From the NCBI GenBank assembly GCA_014155875.1, contig JACEFZ010018192.1, forward strand, positions 1-64,000: 64,000 nucleotides of DNA, read 5' to 3'. The translations under genes and the position numbers were made by a program. Source of the stretch: Cepaea nemoralis (Eukaryota > Mollusca > Gastropoda > Stylommatophora > Helicidae). Positions within the stretch are counted from its first letter, which is position 1, and each line of letters starts with the position of its first letter. A model generated the notes under the pieces. It had not been told where the DNA came from and searched no databases. It worked only from the letters and a program-made list of their open reading frames with translations. This document shows positions 33,936 to 44,334 of the stretch, piece after piece.

Positions 33936-34060
33936 ATATTGTATTCAATCACTATATGTCATCGGAATCTGGTGCATACGTGGGGAAGGGGTTGATCTGA
34001 GCACCTATGGACTTGTCCGGAGTGCAAGGATGATACCCCAACAAATAACTAACTATGTTG
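33936..34060 (+). pseudogene. LINE family A, 3' terminal fragment (copy 3)
   Basis: Matches the end of copies 1 and 2: a frame gives EHLWTCPECKDDTPTNN-like text (ATCTGAGCACCTATGGACTT, GTCCGGAGTGCAAGGATGAT), then AACTAACTA. About 125 bp, extremely 5'-truncated, inserted just upstream of GPCR-2. Confidence 0.75.
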
Positions 34061-34630
34061 AATCACCTTATAACACATAATTCATATGTTCACTGGTTCG
34101 AACTGTGGTAGCGCTTACCGGTGTCGCAGTCCCATTTTCCCCTTTATTAAAATCATCACCATGACATTATCAACTATTCTGTAAATGACCACAAAGTATT
34201 AATATGGCTATAGGAAGTTCGTGATGCTTGGAAATACGATTACAAGGAAAGATTGCAGTTATTTCATAATAACGTTGCAGATTACGAAAAAAAATTCAAA
34301 AACAGATTATTTTTTTTTACTAAAGGCGATGGATGAATGATTTGATCAGTTATCACTCCAGCTTATCAAAGGCGTTAGCGAAGTTGATCAGGAATTGCTC
34401 TGGTAATGTAATGAGAATTGTCTAACGGGTAGATACTCGTCTGCTAAAGAGGAAAAGATTAGCCAGCTATTCTATGAAATTAGGTCTACTAAATGTGATA
34501 GCCCCATAACGGGAGACTGCTTCATGACAAATGTATTTTTAATCAATCGGCTCCCTACCACTGAGAAAATTATCGAGAGCCAGTTTTATGAGGCTGGGTA
34601 CAGGACGTAATCATAAGGGAACAATGATGG
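34061..34630. other. Unassigned sequence
   Basis: TATGTTCACTGGTTCGAACT at about 34084 looks like a tRNA B box and may be a decayed SINE head. The rest is not identified. Confidence 0.3.
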
Positions 34631-34639
34631 TCGGTGTGA

Positions 34640-34812
34640 TCTCTTGGCAAGTTATTGCCATTGCTTTCTGAGCGACCGGCATCTATACCATTTTATTTTC
34701 TTTTAAACAACGCAAAGCGATCTGCTTCTAAATCGCCTGCAGCTATATTTCGAACGCGGATTGCGGGATTACGAACTGTGTTCATAATCCCTTTGACACG
34801 GAGCCGGCGCAT
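34640..34812 (-). mobile_element. SINE B, inverted, body shortened
   Basis: On +: CTTGGCAAGTTATTGCCATT (several bases lost), GCTTTCTGAGCGACCGGCAT, GCAAAGCGATCTGCTTCTAA, head TATTTCGAACGCGGATTGCG, ending TTTGACACGGAGCCGG. Confidence 0.8.
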
Positions 34813-34897
34813 ACATAGTATGACAGAATAATATGTTGGCGGTTACAATGTATTTTGAATATATACCCATAAGATGCATGCACAGTATGACATAATA

Positions 34898-35726
34898 CGA
34901 GGGTAAGTTAACAAGTAAGTCACAAATAGCTGTGGAAAAATAACTAAGTATGATAACAACTTGAAACTAGTTTATTTTTATATATACATTATCCTTTTAT
35001 TTCTCAACATAATTTTCACCAACATTGATGCACTTATCCCATCGTTTTATCAGTCCTCCCAAACCGGCTGCATAGAACTGCGTACTTTGTTTTCTAAACC
35101 ACGTTTTCACTTCACATTCAACTTCGGCGTCATTCGCAAAATGTCTCCCGCCAAGGTGAGTTATCAGTGTTTATACTGACAAATGTTTGTCCCGTAAAGC
35201 GCTGCATAGCTGGGTAGAAAATGTTACAAAGGCAAGTCAATAAGTAAGTCACACAGTTCTGTAGGATGGCCGATAAATTAAAACAAAGCACGCAGTTCTA
35301 TGCAACCGGTTTGGGAGGTCTGATAAAACGATGGCATAAGTGCATCAATGTTGGTGGGAATTGTGTTGAGAAATAAATGGACAATGTATGTATAAAAATA
35401 AACTGGTTTCAAGTTGTTATCATAATTAGTTATTTTTCTACAGCCATTTTTGACTTGCCGGTCTCTCTGGCCGAGGGGTTACAACACTTTCTCCGTAATC
35501 CCGTTTATCAAGCAGAGTCTCGTAGCAGGGCGAGAGCTGGGAGCGGTTCGACCCCCGCTGGTGACTTGCGGGATAACTGAGTCGGCCGCTCAGAAAGCAA
35601 TGGCAAGCTACTGAGCGTAATCTTGCCAAGAAATCAACATACAGCTGAAAGATGCTGATGTTGACAGCGATGTCCTGTAAAGGATATGCAAAAAAAAAAA
35701 AAAACTTACTTATTAACTTACCCTCG
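34898..35726. mobile_element. Rearranged mariner derivative, TA target site, interrupted by a SINE
   Basis: TA at 34896-34897 and 35727-35728 flank CGAGGGTAAGT...ACTTACCCTCG termini. Coding relics occur in three blocks: transposase C-terminus on the - strand (about 35160-34985: HLGGRHFANDAEVECEVKTW, LIKRWDKCINVGENYVEK), the helix-turn-helix on the + strand (35168-35235: VYTDKCLSRKALHSWVE), and the C-terminus again on the + strand (35285-35375). The first and third blocks are inverted repeats of each other. A SINE C sits at 35455-35700 near the right end. Confidence 0.8.
35455..35705 (+). mobile_element. SINE C, forward copy
   Basis: Head CCGGTCTCTCTGGCCGAGGG, GTTACAACACTTTCTCCGTA, a long variable-arm-like part, B box AGCGGTTCGACCCCCGCTGG. 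Body CTCAGAAAGCAATGGCAAGC, CTTGCCAAGAAATCAACATA, CAGCTGAAAGATGCTGATGT, GACAGCGATGTCCTGTAAAG, tail GATATGC followed by A15. Inserted into the mariner derivative. Confidence 0.85.
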
Positions 35727-35764
35727 TATATCGGAGGGTAAAATTTATTTTAAATATATACCGA

Positions 35765-36215
35765 TATCTTTATTAATCGAGGGGACGAAAAGAGTAGTTA
35801 AGGGCTATATACAACCAATCCTGATGTATGGAAGCGAGTAAAGGACAATTAGTAGACAAATGAGGAATTATGTGGAGGCTGCGGAGATGTGATTTGTATA
35901 GAAGAATAATGAGAACACCGTGGACAGATGGAATGAGCTATGGAGATACTTTTAAGAACGTTAACTCACAAAGAGGACTGAGCTACTCGCATTAGCAGAG
36001 GACAGCCCACCATGGTTGGCCATGTCATGAGAAGTCAATAGCAAGAGCATATCATTACAACGGGGTGGGGGTTGGAGGAGGGGTTGAAGGGGTGATCGAG
36101 AGAGAAGATCTGGACAGTCTGACATTATGGCCTGGGGGAACATCAGCACCAGAAATGATTGGCAGCACACGAGACCGAGGGCTGTAGACAGACATGATCA
36201 ACAACGCCACAAGGT
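35765..36215 (+). pseudogene. RT C-terminal relic
   Basis: + frames give KRVVKGYIQPILMYGSE, RRIMRTPWTDG, MVGHVMRSQ and EHIITTG, the order of the family B-like C-terminus, in several frames with stops. Related to, but not identical with, family B. Confidence 0.6.
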
Positions 36216-36277
36216 ATGGACTATAGGATATACCGATAAGTTACATACAAGACATGTCTGATCAGTCTTCAAAGGGA

Positions 36278-36303
36278 GGGGGGGGGGGGGGGGGGGGGGG
36301 GGG
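36278..36303. repeat. Poly(G) run
   Basis: 26 consecutive G after an A. Possible assembly uncertainty or G-quadruplex-prone tract. Confidence 0.95.
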
Positions 36304-36448
36304 TTTCTTTTTAATATTCACCCATATAATGCATGCATGATATGTTATCTAAAACAGATGGTGTAAACAATATGAGACAGGTTGGCGCCATAGTTTTGAA
36401 TGCTGGAAGCATATTCCATTGTCGGAAATAGTGGATATATATTATTAC

Positions 36449-36706
36449 AATACAGTCTTTACTTAGCCTCTAACGAAATAGTTAGTCCGCATTGTAGGAA
36501 TACTAACGAAAAATAGAATCTTTACAGTAGAAAAACTAACGATATAGTTAGTCTTTGTAGTAGGAAAACTATCGAATTAGTTAGTTTATACAGTAGGAAA
36601 ACTAACGAATTATATTCTTTATAGTAGGAAAACTAACGAGTCTTTATAGTAGGAACGCCCAAGGAAATAATTAGTCTTTATAGTAGGAAAATAACAGGAG
36701 TCTTCA
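36449..36706. repeat. Imperfect tandem repeat, about 35-bp unit
   Basis: AGTCTTTATAGTAGGAAAAC and TAACGAA(A/T)TAGTT recur about seven times with variable spacing (28-42 bp). Confidence 0.8.
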
Positions 36707-37396
36707 TATGTATAAAAATGAGTAAAAGGAACAAGTTCAAAATGTTTTGGATATAACCCAATATATGTGTATGCATGGTGTAAATATTACAAAACAGTAG
36801 CTATATATCAACGGATTTCCTACGTATGTGCATTATGGATATACTGAGTATTATTAAAGAAACAAAGTGGTTAATACGTTGTTGAAAAACAAATCGTGCT
36901 TATTGGTTACGATACAACCAACATTTAGCATACATTTTTACAATTATTTCTTTAATAAGAGTATGACAGGTGTAATTAAGAACACAGAATAAGCATTGAC
37001 TACATAAAGAGTACACTTTAACAAGGATGTTAATTTTTATACAACAGGAAATAACTGACTTACAACCACCGTTTTATGCAACTTGAAATATCGAATTTCT
37101 TGGTCTGCCAGATGAATAAAATTGTCGCTTATAATTATATATGTAGTTTTTAAATGGTGTTGTTCTAAAAATAATTGTCGGTACATAGTAATAAATGTTT
37201 AATTTCACTGTAATTTAATTGAGTAGTAAATACAATGGAATGTTGGTATTTAATAATAATAATATTAATACAAGCATCCCATGAATAGTTAGTTCTGCAT
37301 TGAATCGCCCGATATTATCACCGAAACATATATTACAATACACACAACAAAGCTGATTCTCTGTTGGTAAAATGTAAATGTAGTCATATAACAGTT
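36707..37396. other. Unassigned AT-rich sequence, about 690 bp
   Basis: No coding or repeat signal. AAT-type short runs near 37254. Confidence 0.3.
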
Positions 37397-38307
37397 TTAT
37401 GTCAGGTCTTAGTCAGATACGACTGAGCTACCATATGACAGTAGACGGTACTACCTGTTTTCTGTAGCGTCGAATGTTGGGCGGCGCTCACCACACCTTA
37501 CACCACTTAGTTTAGTTTAGTTTAGTTTATGGATCAACATCACGGCACATGGGTGCAACCCATAAGTGCTCCGTTCTCCTCCTAACTCAAACCTGAGTCT
37601 GGAGAAACTCAGCTCAGTGCACGAACTCCGTAGCACCGCCGAGGATCCTGAAATACTTGGGTAGATTTTTAACTCGAAATTTTGCCCGTTCAGCGCCATT
37701 AGGCTACTCTTTTTCGATTTCCAACTGCCAAGGGATATTTTACATGCGCAACAATACACACGGGCGTCCGACCTCACTACCCAGAGACCAGGGGAAATTA
37801 CTGGAAGTCCCGGTGGATTCTTTAAAAATAAATCCTGGTCCTCACCGGGGCCTGAACCCGGGACCTCCAGCACTCGAGGCGGACACCATACCTTGAGACC
37901 ACGCAGCCCCCTTACACCACGCATTATGCTAACGTCTTCGGGCGGAGGAGTGTAATTAGGAGGGTAAAAGCCTTACCCTAGCGCGAGGAAATGTAACCTT
38001 AAGACAAAATGTCATGGCAGAGCAGACCAGGCCTAAGTCTTGGTCGGCAGCTGATCCTGGATGGAAGCTCCGACTGGCAGACAGTTAGAGTATTACTGTG
38101 CTGATCCGGAAGCTTCTGCAGCTTGTCTTGTTACAGACGTATCAGTGTTACCTTTCCTCTGAATTAAACTAGACAGGCCAGGAGAGGGACCATGCTGCAA
38201 GGCCAACACATGGTCTCTAAGTTCAGCCCAGGCTTTGAGGTATGGAGAGTTGTAACTTCATTTTACAAACTATCGTCTGTCAAGACGGCAAGGTGCCAGT
38301 CAAGTCA
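37397..38307 (+). mobile_element. SINE-3 / short non-autonomous LINE D derivative, split by SINE-2
   Basis: Starts GTCAGGTCTTAGTCAGATAC, resumes after the SINE-2 insertion with GCATTATGCTAACGTCTTCG, and ends ACAAACTATCGTCTGTCAAG and GGCAAGGTGCCAGTCAAGTC. The 5' word also begins the LINE D copy at 43249, and the 3' word ends LINE D copies at 19.9-20.0 and 43.97-44.0 kb. Imperfect 15-bp flanks AGTCATATAACAGTT (37382) and AGTCATGTAGCAGTT (38308) look like a target duplication. Confidence 0.75.
37497..37920 (-). mobile_element. SINE-2 with perfect 10-bp target duplication
   Basis: CTTACACCAC at 37497-37506 and 37911-37920. The 404-bp element is on the - strand: tRNA-like head GGGGCTGCGTGGTCTCAAGG, CTCGAGTGCTGGAGGTCCCG with B box GGGTTCAGGCCCC, a body through AACTCAAACCTGAG (on +) and a (CTAAA)n tail, seen on + as four TTTAG units at 37507-37529. 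A second copy is at 59809-60207. Confidence 0.92.
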
Positions 38308-38334
38308 AGTCATGTAGCAGTTATTACCATAGAC

Positions 38335-38668
38335 GAGTATAGTGCTAAATAAATGACCGTAGACCCCGAGGTAAACCAAGAAGACGGTGGAGAGATAATA
38401 TATATACAGACCTACAAGCACTTGGAATCAACGACTGGCAAGAGAAGGTCAACCAGAGAGACGAATGGAGACGGATTGTATTTGCAGCAAAGAACCTCAA
38501 TGGCTCGGAAAGCTGAAGAAGAAGAAGAAGAAGAAGAAGAAGAAGAAGAAGAAGAAGAAGAAGAAGAAGAAGAAGAAGAAGAAGAAGAAGAAGAAGAAGA
38601 AGAAGAAGAAGAAGAAGAAGAAGAAGAAGAAGAAGAAGAAGAAGAAGAAGAAGAAGAGTATAGTGCTA
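38335..38668 (+). mobile_element. LINE family E, 3' stub with expanded (GAA)n tail
   Basis: GAGTATAGTGCTA at 38335-38347 and 38656-38668 is a perfect 13-bp target duplication. Inside are about 165 bp matching the last 55 codons of family E (RPRGRP-like, NDWQEKVNQRDEWRRIVFAA, KNLNGSES) and about 48 GAA units (38514-38657). The 9- to 10-fold longer tail than the 22.6-kb copy shows expansion after, or at, insertion. Confidence 0.92.
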
Positions 38669-38669
38669 G

Positions 38670-38820
38670 TCAGAAACGGACACATTTACACGCCTTTATG
38701 CGCACTAGGCATATGGTGCTGGATGCATATTTTATAGATAAATCAGCATACAGTGGGTGATCTAGTCAGTATCGCACCGGTCGATGTTACTTCACATTAT
38801 ATTTCCTGGTAATATTAATA
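38670..38820 (+). repeat. SINE-5-like fragment
   Basis: ACACGCCTTTATGCGCACTA, CATATGGTGCTGGATGCATA and ATATTTCCTGG are shared, in order, with 53070-53200. Confidence 0.55.
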
Positions 38821-38825
38821 TTATA

Positions 38826-38828
<3 letters not shown>

Positions 38829-38910
<82 letters not shown>

Positions 38911-38912
38911 TG
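38829..38912. repeat. (TG)n followed by (CGTG)n
   Basis: About 32 TG units, then five CGTG units. Confidence 0.97.
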
Positions 38913-40049
38913 GGAATATTAGAATTAGCAGGGAAGATAGATATCCCTATCAGCTAAGACTGACTACTACAGAAAACTAGAAAATGCTCGTAAGACTCAC
39001 TAGGAATCTAGACAGGTCATAAGTTAAAGTTCTAATAGATGTAAAGAAAGGTTTTCACGTAGAAGGTCTGGAGAGCCAAGAAAATCACCGCACTTCAGAG
39101 AGGAGAAAACTCACTCTTGGGTAAACTGAAGACGTCTTTCTTCTTGCCACATACTGCTCTGCATAGTTGGTGTTTAAGTATTTAATAATATTATATTTAA
39201 CACCATAAAATAAGACACACGTCAACAAGAAAAGAGAATAACTCCTGGATATAAATTATGATATTATAATAGGAAAACATGGGGTCGGATCTGTTCAATT
39301 GGTATCTTAAAAATATACACCACTCAAAATAAACACCAATAAACGACATAATAAAACAACTATTGTCTCTATTTGTCACTAAAACTGTTTCACTGTCTCC
39401 ACAAGTGAGAATCGAAATTAACATTGTTCAAACACCAGGATTTGCTAGAATTGTTGCTTCTATCAAAGCATATGACATTAAAGTGTCCATGAGTCCACTG
39501 AAATCACAAGACTACAAAGTCCATTTGGTCATCACGAACTTTAGTAAAAGTATATATGAGGTCATCACAAACTATATTGCAAAAAATTCAACAAGATCAT
39601 CACAAACACTATTTAAACTGTCCATGAGATCAGGATTCTAAAGATGTTGGTACTATGGTTGTAGTTACTACTTTTGTTGGCCATGTTTCATAAAGGATAT
39701 TGATAGTGTACTTAGCTGACTTAAACAATGTTGGGGTTGCATTGATATCGAAGGGTCAAGGGTGTTCAATGGAATTACGCACTTCCATCATTTTCAAGGC
39801 AAATCCATTTAGCTTTTATTGATGACTTTGATCAACCATTATGAAAATATTCAGCATTCATGACAATGCAATGCTCCAGTGTAAGCCTAAAGACCACCAT
39901 GTCCTGTTGAAATATGTATCAACAGATCTCTACTCATAGAAAATTGGGGAGGGGATAGAAAAAGGAGAGAGACAGAGTAGAAGACGGAAGGTGAAGGCAT
40001 TATTACATAGGGCAGGCTAGTAATACCTGTTGGGTATCAACACTCCAAC
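38913..40049. other. Unassigned sequence, about 1.1 kb
   Basis: An open frame at 39363-39641 (92 codons) has no recognisable motif and imperfect internal repeats (CCATGAGTCCA..CCATGAGATCA, AAGTCCAT). I see no support for a gene. Confidence 0.3.
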
Positions 40050-42430
40050 AATAGGATTTGACTCGTCTTCCCAAACTAACATCTGATGCAGGCCTTAACC
40101 TCTTATCGTCAAGCAACTAATAAACCGTCCCATAAGCGTACAGACATCTCCGCGACTATAATTGATCATATACATGTTACTTGTCCAGATAATATTATTG
40201 AATGTTCTGTTCCTGATAGTATAGTTAGTGACCATTACCCTGTATGCTGCACATTGTCAACAATTGGGCTGAAAGCTTCTAAAAATAAGCATGTAAGCAT
40301 CAAAATTATAAATTATGAAATGTTCAACTAAGAGTATTTTACAAGACTTAAAAATGCAGCACTGATCACGTTTACCAACTCCCTGATCCGGACGATGCAT
40401 TAGCTTTCTGGACAAAGACTCTCTACAGTGTGTTTGATAAACAAGCACCAGTCAAATAAGTTCGTGTCAAGAATCAACAGAAATCCCAATGGGTCACTAG
40501 TGAAGTTCTGGAAATCATGAGAGAGTGAGACGCAGCACACACAAATAAAGACTTCATTAACTACTGGAGACTAAGAAATAAAGTTAAATATGAAATTCGT
40601 AGGATAAAGAAAGACCATATAAAAAATTTGATTGTAGATAAATCAAATAGCACAAATATATGGCAGGCTATTAATTCGCTAATCAACAAGAAACACTCGT
40701 CAGAGTCTGCAACACCAAACTCTATAACATGCGAGGAATTCAGTTGTTTCTTTAAATCGGAAATAGAGAATCTAAAGTCTTCAATACCAAACTCATCGTG
40801 TAATTTAAGTTCATTGTCATCATTCTGTGAGGAGACGTGCACTAGACATATTCCCGCTGAGATTCCCTTTATGTTGGTTGCAGAAGTATATAAATATCTC
40901 TCAAATCTCAAAGTAACAAACTCACACGGCCTAGATGGGATCATTAATAGAATTCTTCGCTGTTTAGTCCTAATCATTAGTGAGTCATTACCGTTCATAT
41001 ATAATCAATGCCTAGCCAAAAATTACTTTCCATCTGCATTACAAATTGCTAAAGTGTATCCTCTATTTCAAAGTGGCTCAAATGTTTACAGCGTCTTAGG
41101 TAATTATAGACCTATTTCCTTACTATCGTCGCTATCATAGCCATTAGAAAAGCACATTCATAAAATAACATTACACCATTTAATTAATCACGGTCTAATA
41201 ATTGACAGCCAATCTGAATTTCGACCTAAATATTCTGCCACTGTGTTCTAAGAAAAATGGCCGATAACTGGCATTTTAACATAAAAAAATGGCACCATTT
41301 GTGGAGCAGTTTTTGTAGACTTTAAAAAAGCTTTTGATATGGTGGATCACAAGATTTTAATTAGCAAATTGAAACAAATAAAGACTAGTGCCGATATGAT
41401 TAACCTTATTACGTCATTTGTATCCGACAGACAACAAGTCGTGTCCTTTAACAAGCGACTATCAAGACCCACACAGCTTTAATATTGGTGTGCCCCAGGG
41501 CTCATTACTAGGTCCTCTGCTTTTCGCAGTTTATATTAACGACCTTCCTCTACATCTCAATACTACATGTGATCTATTTGCAGACGATTGTACTATATAT
41601 GCTAGTCAGGAGAACCGTATAAATTTGAAAGTTATTTACAAATTAAACTTGATAATCTTACTAGATGGAGCAATGAAAACTGCATGCAAATTAACATCGA
41701 CAAAACCAAATCCATGCTAATAACAACCAGAAAAAAACTTCAGACACTAGCCATAACTGGGGCAGCGCTCGAACTCTGCATAGACACGTTACCTATAGTT
41801 AATGTTAATGAACATAAGTCATTAGGTCTTTTAATTGATAGAAATTTAAATTGGAGCTCCCATGTCTACGTCCTTACCAAGACAGTATCACAGAAAGTTT
41901 ACCAACTTGTTAAAATTCAGCACTTCTTGGACGAAAGCACGAGAAAGTTATTCTATACATCCTATATTCAATCTCATCTCGATTATATCCACAGTCTGGG
42001 ATGATTGCCGTAAATCCAATTTTAAACTACTTTGTTCTCTTCAACAGCTGGCTATACGTCTAATTTATGGCTTAAAATACGCTGAAAGTGATAATTTATA
42101 TAGTCATATAAGGCTTCTACCACTTCGAAAGCCAGTTAGTGAATAAAGTAATATCTAAAAAAAACACCCCAGTGTTATCTTCAACAGTTCATTCAATCTC
42201 ATGCAATGAACAGCAATTGCTAAAATTTATTATATGTCAGAAAACCTAGATTCAACTTATACAAATCTTGCTTTGCGTATTCTGGCACCCACTTATGGAA
42301 TGACCTTCTAAAAGATCTGAAAACTCCAATGAGTCCCTTCACACTCAACCGAAAAAAAAAACTTTCAATACTTACTCGAAACCGACTATATGCCTCCATA
42401 AGTCACCTAGTGGTTATATTTTTCATTATG
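40050..42430 (+). pseudogene. LINE family F: endonuclease end and RT, multiply broken
   Basis: + strand. The endonuclease C-terminus has SATIIDHIHVT and SDHYPVCCTL (catalytic SDH, 40203-40245). The RT part has NIWQAINSLINKKHSSE, FFKSEIENL, SHGLDGIINRILR, YPLFQSGSNVYSVLGNYRPI, SLLSSLS, GAVFVDFKKAFDMVDHKIL (motif A, 41310-41360), GVPQGSLLGPLLFAVYINDL (motif B), LFADDCTIYAS (41575), INIDKTKSM, LGLLIDRNLNWSSHV and LLCSLQQLAIRLIYG. Clade is Jockey/CR1/L2-like by motif style. At least four frameshifts and stops at, for example, 41138-41140. The 3' end runs into the GT-rich block. Confidence 0.88.
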
Positions 42431-43062
42431 TGTTTGTAGGTGTGAGAATGTGAAAGTGAGTGGGTGAGTGAATTGTATGTAGGTGGCATGGGGGTGTTTG
42501 GAAGTATGTGTAGGCATGCAGGTGTATGTAGGTATTGTAGGTGGCATGCGGATGGGTGTGGGGGTTGAGTTTATGGGTGGGGGTGTGTGATGTGCGTGGG
42601 ATATAGGAGTGTGGGTTGGGATCTATGTGCAAGTGGAGGGGTGTGTGGGGGTGGGAGATCTGTAGGTGGTGGGAATGTGTGGCTGGGGATGTGTGTGTGG
42701 GGTGAGCATGAGTGTGAGTGGGCGAGGGATGTGTATGTGTGTGGTGGGTTGGGAATATGTGTGCGAGTTGGATGTTGTAGTTGAGTAATGCGTGTTTGGG
42801 GGATGGGTGATTGAAGTGTGTGAATGGGGGATGTGTGTGAGCTGGGTAATGGGTGGTGATGTATATGTGGGTAGGAAGATATGCTTGGGTGGGGATGTGT
42901 ATGTTGGTGAGTGAGTGATGTGTGGGTGGGTGGCGGGAGATAGTGTGGGTGGGTGGCGGGAAATGGTGTGGGTGGTGGATGTGTGGGTAGGTTGGGGATG
43001 TGTGGGTTGGCGAGGAGTGAATGTGTTTGTGTTTGGGTGCGCATGTGTGTGAGTGTGTGTAT
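42431..43062. repeat. GT-rich cryptic minisatellite, first block
   Basis: Irregular GTGGGTG/ATGTGTG units with GGGGATGTGTG as a recurring word. The long His/Thr/Pro-rich ORFs on the - strand are artefacts. It follows LINE F directly and probably represents part of its 3' region. Confidence 0.85.
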
Positions 43063-43117
43063 GCAAGAAGGAAGAGAAAGATGAGCGCACGCATGTCATG
43101 TAACAGGCTATTCCATA

Positions 43118-43225
43118 TGTTTTGTGTATTCTCATCTTTCATATTATCATTTTGAATGTCACTTGATTCCATAGTGTTTTGTGTATTCTCATCTTTCATA
43201 TTATAATTTTGAATGCCACTTAATG
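43118..43225. repeat. 59-bp tandem duplication
   Basis: TTTTGTGTATTCTCATCTTT and CATATTAT(C/A)ATTTTGAATG occur twice, 59 bp apart. Confidence 0.88.
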
Positions 43226-43236
43226 TAATCATGTAT

Positions 43237-44022
43237 AATACGAGCAAGGAGTCAGGTCTTAGTCAGATATGACTGAGCTACCGTATGACAGTAGAGTAGA
43301 CGGTACTGGGGAGAACAGGAAGCTTACTGCCAAAACAAAAGTCCTCGTCTACCAAGCCTGTGTCCTTAGTACTCTTCTTTATGGCAGTGAAACCTGGACA
43401 ACATACTCACGCCAAGAGAAACGTTTAAACAGCTTTCATATGCGGTGTCTGCGAAGAATACTTGGTATTAAGTGGCAAGACAAAATCACAAATACTGAAG
43501 TATTGGAAAGATCAGGTTGTGTGGCGGTGTATTCCATGCTCAGTCTTCGTAGACTTAGATGGATAGGACACGTTAGGAGGATGGATGATGGTAGAATACC
43601 AAAGGACATCTTTTTTGGTGAATTACAGACGGGTAGGAGATCTCAGGGTCGGCCTCTACTACGATACAAAGATGTGTGTAAGCGGGACATGATTGATACA
43701 GGCTTTGATAATGCACATTGGGAGCACGTCGCCGCTGAACGTGATGCATGGAGGGCAACTATCAGAAATGGAATAAAGGCAAAGGAGAAAATCATTGCAG
43801 ATAAAGCACACACAGAGCGTGAGAGACGTAAGATGGTGCAAAATGGTGGAAGTGACCATGTTTTCACATGCACCTACTGTGGACAAACATTTGCAGCAAG
43901 AATTGGCCTTACCAGCCACACTCGCCACCGCTATGGATCGTAGTTATTAAACCTTTTTGAAGCACAATGTACCAAACTATCGTCTGTCAAGACGGAAAGG
44001 TGCCAATGAATGAATACGAGCA
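43237..44022 (+). mobile_element. LINE family D copy with 10-bp target duplication
   Basis: AATACGAGCA at 43237-43246 and 44013-44022. The element begins with the SINE-3-type word GTCAGGTCTTAGTCAGATAT and ends CAAACTATCGTCTGTCAAGA..GTGCCAATGAATG. So the 5' non-coding end is present although most of the ORF is missing: an internal deletion rather than simple 5' truncation. Confidence 0.88.
43300..43943 (+). pseudogene. LINE family D ORF C-terminus with C2H2 finger
   Basis: Open frame with the post-RT region only: TAKTKVLVYQACVLSTLLYG, SETWTTYSRQEKRLNSFHM, RCLRRILGIKWQDKITNTEV, LRRLRWIGHVRRMDDGRIPK, then KMVQNGGSDHVFTCTYCGQT with the finger C-x2-C-x12-H-x3-4-H, ending HRYGS. The RT active site is absent. 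The frame is intact, so the copy is young or was made recently from a deleted source. The finger probably binds nucleic acid in the parent protein. Confidence 0.85.
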
Positions 44023-44040
44023 CATGCACATTGCTGTAGA

Positions 44041-44142
44041 GTGAGTGAGAGAGTTAGTGTGAGTGAGAGAGAGTGAGTGAGTGTGAGAGAGAGAGTGTAT
44101 GTGTGTGTAAGAAGAAAGAGAGAGAGAGTGAGAGAGAGAGAG

Positions 44143-44226
<84 letters not shown>
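44041..44226. repeat. (GA)n array with GTGA start
   Basis: GAGT/GTGA mixture to 44150, then about 38 pure GA units to 44226. Confidence 0.97.
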
Positions 44227-44229
<3 letters not shown>

Positions 44230-44334
44230 AATTGCATCACTAATTTTTACGCTACACAATGCATACCTACAATTTTTCTGCAATTTTTACAATTTTAGCG
44301 AGAATGCTCAAGAAAATCGCCGTTGTATGTGTGT

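Noticed and set aside
39363..39641. 92-codon ORF as a small host gene
   Set aside because: No recognisable motif, no splice or start context, imperfect internal repeats; chance frame is as likely.
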